Assembly: GCA_020346605.1 (NCBI GenBank)
Contig: CP070784.1
Span: 2,160,319 to 2,195,775, forward strand
DNA: 35,457 nt
Direction: 5' to 3'
DNA from: Candidatus Bathyarchaeota archaeon
Lineage (GTDB): Archaea; Thermoproteota; Bathyarchaeia; TCS64
The notes beneath the pieces are model-generated. The model made no database searches. It was given only the letters and a program-made list of their open reading frames with translations, and was not told where the DNA came from. How positions within the stretch are numbered: the first letter of the stretch is position 1; each line of letters begins with the position of its first letter. Below are positions 29,360-35,457 of this stretch, in pieces. The position numbers and the translations under genes are program-made.

Positions 29360-31624
29360 TTAACGGTCCTCTGGACCTTCCTCCTCGACGGGCTCCTCCT
29401 CGACGAAATCCGTCAGAGCCCTCTGCTCCGAACCCGTCTGGTCTAACCTCCTCCACACATCTCCGTCCACCACGCCGCCGACCTGCTCCTTGATCTGCTT
29501 GGCCAGCCTGCTGCCAATCAGCGGGATCTCCACTAGTCTCTCCACCGGCGCCCTCTTCAGGCTCGCCACCGTCTGGAACCCAGAGTTGAAGAGCACCCTC
29601 GCCCGCACACGCCCGATCCCCCTCAGCCTCACAAGCGGCAGCAGCCTCTCAGTCACACCGTACCTCACACGGTCCCTGAGCCGCCTCAGGTGGCCCCTGT
29701 ACTCCCTGATCCCCAGAGTCTCCGCAAGCTCGTAGGTAGAGTAGAGCAGCCAGTCCGCGTTGTGGACGGCGCTGTACCTGTCGCCGGGCGCCACGGAGTA
29801 CTTCTCCATAAGGTCGCTTTCCGACGCCTCCCTGATCCAAGCCTCGAGCACCATCGCCGTCTTGACCTCTCCCAGCAGCTGCTCATAGTCGATGTAGTCG
29901 CCCCCGTCGCCGACCCTGCACGCGAACTCGTCCCGGTGCTCCTCGAAGTACTCCTCCACGGCCTCCATGTCGTTCCTCCTCGGCCTCAGGATGGGCCTCA
30001 TGTTCGGTGTGTGGCAGATCAGGTGGAGCCACGTGAAGTCCGTCACCTCGGGGGCGCCCCCCCTCAGTCCCTCCCTGATCACCACCGCCGTGGTGGGATC
30101 CACGTACAGCTCGGAGACCCTCCTCCCAAACTCTGTTGCGTAGATGTAGTCCCCCTTGTACTCGATCATGTCTTCACGTCGGAGGTAGCCCATGATCCCG
30201 GCTAGGATGAGCTTGATGCTCCCCATAGGGTAGTGGTACCCGTAGAAGGTCTGGCCGAAGAAGTCGATGAGCACTTGCTCCGTGTGGGCGTAGTCCGATG
30301 CGATCGATGCCAGGGCGTGCCCTCTAAGCGCTGCCTCCTGGGCCAGCCGGCTGTAGAGCTTCTCAGGTTTCGCTGTCACGTAGTTCTCCATGAGGGCGTC
30401 CTGCTCGTCGGATGAGGAGGCGATGAGCACCGCCTCCCCGTACTCGTCGTACTGAGGCCTGCCAGCGCGGCCGCTCATCTGCTTGTATTCCAGCACTGAG
30501 ATCGGGTACATCCCGTACCCCGGTGTGAACCTCCTGTAGCTCCCGATGACAGCTGTCCTGGCTGGCAGGTTCACACCCGCAGCCAGCGTCGGCGTTGCCG
30601 CGATGATCTTGATCCTACCTGCCTTGAACGCCGCCTCGATGATGCGCCTGTGCTCACTGTTCAGCCCGGCGTGGTGGAACGCGGCTCCACTTGAGACTGC
30701 AGAGGCCAGCTCGTCCGTGAGCCTGGTCTTCTCGCCTCGAAGGACAATCTCTGATGAGATCTTCTCGAGCTCGGTCTGCTCCCTCTTCCTGTGCTTCCCG
30801 CTCAGGGCTTGGCTTGCGACCCTGGCCACACTCTGAGCCCGCCTCCTGCTCTCCACGAAGATGAGGGACTGCCCCCCTCCCTCCACGGAGTTCAGGGCTA
30901 TGTTGACGGCGTCCTGCTGATGGTAGGGCTCAAGGCGCTTCACGCTCCCGTCGTTGAAGATGATCCCGTCGTTCAGCGCCACCCCTTCCTTGAGGGGGAC
31001 CGGCCTCCACTCCGTCTTAACGTAGCTGGCGTCCAGCCACTCCGCAACCTCGTCGGCGTTCCTTATTGTGGCACTCATGGCGAGGACCTGGACACGGGGG
31101 TTAAGCTGCCTCAACCTTGAGATGGCCACCTCCAGTGTGGGCCCGCGGTCGTTCCCAATGAGGTGGATCTCGTCCGCGATGACCAGTGTGACCCCCTTCA
31201 TCCACGGGGACCTGTGCCGGAGCAGAGAGTCACACTTCTCATTCGTCGTGATGACGATGTCGTAGTCCGCGAGCCAGGTTGTGTGGCTATCCAGGTCGCC
31301 GGTGCTCACACCGACCCTTATTTTCACGCCGCTCCTTTTCTCCAAGACCGTGTAGGTTTGGAACTCCTCGTATTTCTCCCAAGCCAGTGCCCGGAGGGGG
31401 GTGAGGTAGATGACTTTCCCCTCCTTCTCCAAGACGTGTTTGGCGGCGCAGAGCTCTGCGATGAGGGTCTTGCCACTGGCTGTGGGGCTGGCCATGACGA
31501 GGTTCTTCCCGTCCAGAACCTCCGCCTTGATGGCCTCCTCCTGGGGCGGGTAGAGCTCGTCGTAGCCCCTCTTCAGAAGCAGGTCCTTGACCTTGGCGGG
31601 TACGTCGAGCTCTGAGACCCTCAC
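29360..31624 (-). CDS. hel308: Hel308-type DNA helicase
   Basis: The 754-residue protein is a superfamily 2 helicase of the Hel308 family, which unwinds lagging strands at stalled forks. Seen are the Q-motif region YPPQEEAI, Walker A SPTASGKT (K52), Walker B DEIH (151-154), MSATIRNADEVAEWL, FHHAGLNSEHRRIIE, TPTLAAGVNLPAR and QMSGRAGRPQYDE. These are followed by the ratchet region and a C-terminal helix-hairpin-helix (RLRGIGRVRARVLFNSG, EIPLIGSRLAKQI), then an acidic tail ending VEEEGPEDR. Length is somewhat above the common 700. The start is GTG at 31624, with AAGGTTGAT just upstream and a TATA-like ATTAATATT at about 31662-31670. Confidence 0.96.
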   Translation of the reverse strand: MRVSELDVPAKVKDLLLKRGYDELYPPQEEAIKAEVLDGKNLVMASPTASGKTLIAELCAAKHVLEKEGKVIYLTPLRALAWEKYEEFQTYTVLEKRSGVKIRVGVSTGDLDSHTTWLADYDIVITTNEKCDSLLRHRSPWMKGVTLVIADEIHLIGNDRGPTLEVAISRLRQLNPRVQVLAMSATIRNADEVAEWLDASYVKTEWRPVPLKEGVALNDGIIFNDGSVKRLEPYHQQDAVNIALNSVEGGGQSLIFVESRRRAQSVARVASQALSGKHRKREQTELEKISSEIVLRGEKTRLTDELASAVSSGAAFHHAGLNSEHRRIIEAAFKAGRIKIIAATPTLAAGVNLPARTAVIGSYRRFTPGYGMYPISVLEYKQMSGRAGRPQYDEYGEAVLIASSSDEQDALMENYVTAKPEKLYSRLAQEAALRGHALASIASDYAHTEQVLIDFFGQTFYGYHYPMGSIKLILAGIMGYLRREDMIEYKGDYIYATEFGRRVSELYVDPTTAVVIREGLRGGAPEVTDFTWLHLICHTPNMRPILRPRRNDMEAVEEYFEEHRDEFACRVGDGGDYIDYEQLLGEVKTAMVLEAWIREASESDLMEKYSVAPGDRYSAVHNADWLLYSTYELAETLGIREYRGHLRRLRDRVRYGVTERLLPLVRLRGIGRVRARVLFNSGFQTVASLKRAPVERLVEIPLIGSRLAKQIKEQVGGVVDGDVWRRLDQTGSEQRALTDFVEEEPVEEEGPEDR

Positions 31625-31690
31625 TGCATCAACCTTGGATTAGATTATTTCACGCTCGCAATATTAATCTAGGTGGATGAAAAAGGCGAG

Positions 31691-32314
31691 TCAGCCAAGC
31701 TCCGATATTATTCTGACTTCAATCTCTAATGCCCGGGCGCTAAGCTCCACCGTCATGGACGGGCTCCTTCCGTCGAGGGCCTGATCTGGAAGGCGCGGCA
31801 AATGGATGAAACCCGCCAGAATGTCGACATGCTCCCTCGTAAGCCAGTCCATAAGGTGGTAAAAGATGAGGTTGCAACCCATGGTGCCAGCCGAGTTGGA
31901 CAACCTTGCTGGGATCCCGGTCTTCTTCAGGCCATCCAGTATCTTGCTGCAGGGAAGAGAATTGAAGTACCCAGCGGGACCTCCTTCCCTGATTAGCATG
32001 TCTTGGGCCTCCATTCCCATGACGGCTCCACTGGCGCTGAAACAGTTTATGGCCACTTGCTCCACCGGGATTGCTGAACCCGCTCCCGAAACGCCTGTGC
32101 AGATCAATGTAACTGGCCTGTAGGCCTCAAGGTGCCCCTCCAACTCTTCCTTGACACGGTCGAACTTCATCGCGATCTCCTTCATAGCGATGTCGTATCC
32201 GTTGATAGTTCTCCCGTAGAGCTTCCTACACACCTCTATGGAAGGGTTTGCCTTGAAGTCGCCGAAGGCCTCATACCCTGTCAATAGGATGTTCCCCTTG
32301 CTAGGCACCTTCAC
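31691..32314 (-). CDS. pcp: Pyroglutamyl-peptidase I-like protein, copy A
   Basis: This is a 207-residue C15-family cysteine peptidase, which removes N-terminal pyroglutamate from peptides. The catalytic residues are all present: E85 in VEQVAIN, C147 in SNSAGTMGCNLIFYHLMD and H171 in AGFIHLP. The usual VERVAIN reads VEQVAIN here. Start is GTG at 32314 (or the GTG two codons later, preceded by AAGG). It lies 63 bp downstream of a second copy on the same strand; the two are clearly homologous throughout (for example GIPxRLSNSAGT and FYHLMD) but diverged, so the duplication is old. Confidence 0.88.
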   Translation of the reverse strand: MKVPSKGNILLTGYEAFGDFKANPSIEVCRKLYGRTINGYDIAMKEIAMKFDRVKEELEGHLEAYRPVTLICTGVSGAGSAIPVEQVAINCFSASGAVMGMEAQDMLIREGGPAGYFNSLPCSKILDGLKKTGIPARLSNSAGTMGCNLIFYHLMDWLTREHVDILAGFIHLPRLPDQALDGRSPSMTVELSARALEIEVRIISELG

Positions 32315-32377
32315 TCACTCGCAGAGAATAGGCTGCAGGTGGGTTATGAACGCTCCGAAAGCTGCAGGTGATGGGAG

Positions 32378-32998
32378 TCATAACAGTTGCTTGGATATCT
32401 CCTCGACGACGACCGCCAGCCCCTTAGCGATGAGGTCTAGGCTCATGGAGGTGGCATTCCTCTTCTCCAGCACCTGCTCCGGCAGCATGGGGACGTGGAT
32501 GAAACCGGCGGGGACGTCCAACCTTTCCCTCGCGAGGCAATCCATGAGGTGGTAGAATATCTGGTTGCAGCCGAAGGTCCCGGCCGAGTTGGAGAGCCTC
32601 GAAGGGATCCCAGCCTCCTTCAGCGCTACTAGGAGCTCCCTGAAGGGCAGCTTCGTCCAGTACGCCACGGGGCCATCGGAATTCAGCGGCTCATCGATCG
32701 GCTTGTATCCGCAATTGTACCGCATCCTGGCACTGGCGACGTTGATGGCCACACGCTCAACGGACAGGCCGCCCCCACCGCCCTGACCCGTGCAAATAAC
32801 AGCCGCCGGCTTGTACCGCTCGATGTGGCCCTCTATTAGGCCCTTAATCTCGTGGTAGCGAAGAGGGGTCTCCTCGACCAAGGCTCTATATCCGTTGTAG
32901 GTCTTTCCCTCCAGCTCCCTGCAGGCCTGGATGGAGGGGTTTACCTCGTTGCCTCCGAAGGGCTCGAAACCCGTGAGCAGGATCACCTTCTCGTCCAT
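32378..32998 (-). CDS. pcp: Pyroglutamyl-peptidase I-like protein, copy B
   Basis: The 206-residue copy starts at ATG 32998 (GTG 33010 is a longer option), with TTATTTATTA at about 33031-33041 as TATA box. It keeps the closer match to the family: LLTGFEPFGG at the start, VERVAINV with the catalytic Glu, SNSAGTFGCNQIFYHLMD with Cys, and AGFIHVPMLPEQ with His. It is probably the ancestral copy; copy A downstream may be co-transcribed. It lies 95 bp after nusA, at the point where ribosomal genes would follow in many archaea. Confidence 0.9.
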   Translation of the reverse strand: MDEKVILLTGFEPFGGNEVNPSIQACRELEGKTYNGYRALVEETPLRYHEIKGLIEGHIERYKPAAVICTGQGGGGGLSVERVAINVASARMRYNCGYKPIDEPLNSDGPVAYWTKLPFRELLVALKEAGIPSRLSNSAGTFGCNQIFYHLMDCLARERLDVPAGFIHVPMLPEQVLEKRNATSMSLDLIAKGLAVVVEEISKQLL

Positions 32999-33092
32999 CG
33001 AATCAACCACGCGTATTACGGATCAACCGGGATAATAAATAATCGAGACAGCGTGACCGATGGAGCTGGCGATTGCCAGAGATCAGAACATA

Positions 33093-33530
33093 CTAGTTGA
33101 TGACTATCGTGTCGAGTCCAAAATAGCGATTGGCTAGAAACCGGATCTTCTTGATGTTCTGCCCGTTCCTGCCGATGGCGATGCCCTTGTCCTTGGTCTC
33201 CACGTTCACCATCGCGATCCTTCCGCCGCTGACCCTGTCGACGAGCCTGATCTCCTTCACTTTCGCTGGCTTCAGAGCGTTCCTGATGAATTTCTCGGGG
33301 TCGTCGATGTGCTCGAAGATCTCCACGTTCTTGTTGGTCATCCGCCTGAAGCGCTTGATCTTCTCCCCGCCGCGGCCCACGGCGAGCCCGACTTCCCCCT
33401 TTTTGACGGCGAAGATGATGGTGTCCTCATCCTCGTTGATTATGCAGTCCACAATGGTGGCGCCTGTCATGTTCTCCAGCAGCGCCATGTATTTCATCTC
33501 GTTCTCCGTGATTTTGATGTTGCTGAGCAT
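33093..33530 (-). CDS. nusA: Archaeal NusA-like KH-domain protein
   Basis: The 145-residue protein consists of two KH RNA-binding domains only, the normal form in archaea, which lacks the polymerase-binding and S1 parts of bacterial NusA. Seen are GATIVDCIINEDEDTIIFAVKKGEVGLAVGRGGEKIKRFR in the first KH and MVNVETKDKGIAIGRNGQNIKKIRFL in the second, each with a GxxG loop. It starts 1 nt after the rpl30e stop and ends the rpoA-rpl30e-nusA series. No rps12 follows, unlike in many archaea. Confidence 0.94.
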   Translation of the reverse strand: MLSNIKITENEMKYMALLENMTGATIVDCIINEDEDTIIFAVKKGEVGLAVGRGGEKIKRFRRMTNKNVEIFEHIDDPEKFIRNALKPAKVKEIRLVDRVSGGRIAMVNVETKDKGIAIGRNGQNIKKIRFLANRYFGLDTIVIN

Positions 33531-33531
33531 G

Positions 33532-33834
33532 TCAGTTTACCGCCAGGTCGAGTATTTTTGAGTCTCCCGGATCGTTTATAACGATTACTGAGACCGGGAA
33601 AGGCTTCCCACAGAGCATGCCGAGGTCTATGCTGTCCTTCTGATGATTAATGACGGGGATCTCCGAGAGCTTCCCATGGGTCTCGATGGTCTCTCGGATC
33701 CCAGCGGGGCAGTTGGCGGAGATGATCGCCATCCTCGCCCTGCCCCTTCGTATCTCCCTCACGGCGACCTTCGAGCCCAGGTGAACCCGACCTGTATTGA
33801 TCACCAATCTCAGCTCGTGGTCGACGCTACTCAT
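33532..33834 (-). CDS. rpl30e: Ribosomal protein L30e
   Basis: This is a roughly 100-residue L7Ae/L30e-fold protein found between the polymerase largest-subunit gene and nusA in many archaea. Seen are [37 protein letters not shown], the RNA-binding SEIPVINHQ region (family 'iPv..y.gs...LG..cGkp') and [20 protein letters not shown] at 33834 overlaps the end of rpoA by 8 bp; GTG at 33837 is the alternative. nusA follows after 1 nt. Confidence 0.93.
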   Translation of the reverse strand: MSSVDHELRLVINTGRVHLGSKVAVREIRRGRARMAIISANCPAGIRETIETHGKLSEIPVINHQKDSIDLGMLCGKPFPVSVIVINDPGDSKILDLAVN

Positions 33835-35457
33835 CACGCCTACCTCCCATGCTCATGAATAGTTCGACGCTACCTGTCCCCAGGGGCATCGACTGTCCGA
33901 CAATGATGTTCTCGATCACTCCTTTAAGGGGATCGGTCTCACCCTTGACGGCGGCGTTTACCAGGTGCTGGATGGTCAGCTCAAAGGCAGCCTTAGCTAG
34001 GACGCTGCTCTTCTGCCCGCTGATACCGTGCCTGCCTATCTGCTTCACCTCCCCGGTGTTGGTCATGATGTCTGAGACCAACATCACGTGCCTCACGTCG
34101 ACATCGAGTCCCTGCTCGTCGAGTACAGAGTTCGCCTCCTTGATCAGTGCGTTCCGTGCCGCGTTGACCCCCAGGATCTCTGCGATCTCGTGGATGTCGT
34201 TGGTCGTCGTCCTCGTCGGGTCGACTCCTTCGATGGCCAAGACGCCGCCCAGGTTCGAGCCATCGGTCCTAATGATCCATTCTCTGTTCTCGTATGTCGT
34301 GAGGACTCTCTTGATCTCTGGGATTCCCCTTATACGTGACTTGGTAATCTTTTCGATCAGTTTCGCTGGATCTCCTTTCTTCGCTTCTGAAAGGTTTACG
34401 AGGATGGTCGTCTTATCCTCTCTCTCGTACTGCACAGGCATCCCTTTCTCGACATCTTCGATGGTGACGTTCAGCGCCTCCATCCTTTCCGCCGACAGGG
34501 ATATCCTCAGGGCGTCAGCTCTAAGATCTATGTTTACCGTCTCGATGACGTCGTTGATGTCAATGTGCGTCAGCTTCTCGGCGACCTCCCTCGCCTTCTC
34601 CTGGTTCCTACGGTGGGTGGAGTCGAGGTAGATGTTCATCACGGGCGTAGAGGGTGAGCGCCTGGCGTCCACCAGCTCGATGAGCCGTGGTAGCCCCAGA
34701 GTAACGTTCAGCTCCGCGACGCCGGCGTAGTGGAAGGTCCTGAGGGTCATCTGAGTCCCGGGCTCCCCGATGGACTGTGCGGCCAGCGTCCCCACGGCCT
34801 CCCCCGGTTCCACCAGGCTAAAGTCGTAGTTCCTCACCACCGTCTGTATTGCCAGCTCCACTCCCTCCTCGGTCAAGCCGGCCTCGGAGAGCTCGTTCCT
34901 CAGCTCGTTCACGAGGCTCGGTGTGAGGGCGTCTGAGGCGCTGTTGAGCTGCTTCTCGATGAACGATTTTGGGGCGGCTCTGCCCTTCGCTAAGGCGATC
35001 TTTATCCTCTCCATGAGGAGTCCGACGTTTACAGCCTTACCGTGGTCGCTCTTCGCGGGGTCAACGCCATCTTCGCCGTAGTTAAACTGGACGATGTTCC
35101 CTGTCGAGTCCCTTACTGTGCCGTCGTACTCCACCCTGAGGTGCTCCAGGGCGTTGATGAGGCGGCGCTGCATGTAGCCGCTCTGCTGGGTGCGGACCGC
35201 CGTGTCCACGAGGCCCTCCCGGCCCCCCATGGCGTGGAAGAAGAACTCGATGGGGGTGAGCCCGTCCCTGTAGCAGTTGTAAACGAAGCCCCTGGCCTCG
35301 GGGGTGGGGTCGTGCTCGTTATAGTGGGGCAGGGTCCTGTTCATGTAGCCCCTCATGATCCTCTTCCCGCGGATGGCCTGCTGGCCCACCGAGCCCATCA
35401 TCTGCCCTATGTTCAGGCTGGACCCCCTGGCCCCGCTCCGGGTCATGATGATCCCCG
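33827..35457 (-). CDS. rpoA: RNA polymerase largest subunit, A' and A'' parts in one frame (partial at window edge)
   Basis: The frame is open to the right edge ([12 protein letters not shown]), so the ATG at 35446 is internal. It continues through the A' landmarks [16 protein letters not shown], the bridge helix region [19 protein letters not shown] and [19 protein letters not shown]. With no stop or restart it then enters A'': [39 protein letters not shown] with the trigger-loop [26 protein letters not shown], and the final [16 protein letters not shown]. In most Euryarchaeota and Crenarchaeota A' ends and A'' begins between these blocks, near 34950-34990 here. The 3' end overlaps rpl30e. 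Confidence 0.96.
   Translation of the reverse strand, partial: GIIMTRSGARGSSLNIGQMMGSVGQQAIRGKRIMRGYMNRTLPHYNEHDPTPEARGFVYNCYRDGLTPIEFFFHAMGGREGLVDTAVRTQQSGYMQRRLINALEHLRVEYDGTVRDSTGNIVQFNYGEDGVDPAKSDHGKAVNVGLLMERIKIALAKGRAAPKSFIEKQLNSASDALTPSLVNELRNELSEAGLTEEGVELAIQTVVRNYDFSLVEPGEAVGTLAAQSIGEPGTQMTLRTFHYAGVAELNVTLGLPRLIELVDARRSPSTPVMNIYLDSTHRRNQEKAREVAEKLTHIDINDVIETVNIDLRADALRISLSAERMEALNVTIEDVEKGMPVQYEREDKTTILVNLSEAKKGDPAKLIEKITKSRIRGIPEIKRVLTTYENREWIIRTDGSNLGGVLAIEGVDPTRTTTNDIHEIAEILGVNAARNALIKEANSVLDEQGLDVDVRHVMLVSDIMTNTGEVKQIGRHGISGQKSSVLAKAAFELTIQHLVNAAVKGETDPLKGVIENIIVGQSMPLGTGSVELFMSMGGRRDE

Noticed and set aside
1..35457. CRISPR arrays, rRNA genes, complete insertion sequences, inteins
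   Set aside because: No regularly spaced direct repeats, no rRNA sequence and no transposase were seen. RtcB, Hel308 and the polymerase subunit, all possible intein hosts, are uninterrupted.

Overview
The window is archaeal. It carries archaeal-type RNase P protein Rnp4, diphthine synthase, FAD synthetase RibL, CTP-type riboflavin kinase with an N-terminal HTH, archaeal S-adenosylmethionine synthetase, TFB, Hel308, an L30e/NusA/RNA-polymerase block and an initiator tRNA with the archaeal A1-U72 pair. Genes are tightly packed, and most have a TATA box about 25-35 bp upstream of the start, so many mRNAs look leaderless or short-leadered. The RNA polymerase largest subunit is one uninterrupted frame across the place where most archaea split rpoA1 from rpoA2. 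That points away from typical Euryarchaeota and Crenarchaeota and towards a lineage with an unsplit subunit (TACK groups such as Bathyarchaeia, or Asgard). The lineage is an inference.

Left edge (1-480): initiator tRNA-Met on the minus strand, whose 3' half is read in frame into an AT-rich tyrosine-integrase fragment that runs off the window. This is the signature of an SSV-type integrated element lying to the left. 521-4657: rnp4 - dph5 (fused to a DUF357-like domain) - ribL, convergent with ribK/rbkR, then rtcB. 4746-11447: an HTH regulator, two YtcJ-like amidohydrolases on opposite strands, and between them an HD-domain protein, two small unknowns and an SLC13/DASS transporter. 11554-15886: small hypotheticals, a Cys-rich protein, a Trm5-family tRNA methyltransferase, and three zinc-ribbon/membrane/coiled-coil proteins.

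16118-18449: S-adenosylmethionine synthetase and a short MetE-type methionine synthase form a methyl-cycle operon, with paired ATTCC/GGAAT palindromes around its promoter. Convergent to it are endonuclease III and an asparagine-synthetase-like protein that lacks the glutaminase cysteine. 20672-23065: a QueG-like Fe-S protein, then TFB translationally coupled to a small unknown. Divergent from that is a large TrmB-like regulator, followed by a MEDS-domain sensor.

25560-29330 looks like an accessory region: more AT-rich, with long spacers, small unknown genes, an MbfA-like iron exporter, an ACMSD-like amidohydrolase and an antitoxin-like ORF. The hexamer GCGCGC recurs in spacers of the right half and I saw it in no coding region. 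29360-35457 is core again: Hel308, two tandem pyroglutamyl peptidases, then nusA - rpl30e - rpoA read leftward. No CRISPR array, rRNA or complete insertion sequence was seen.
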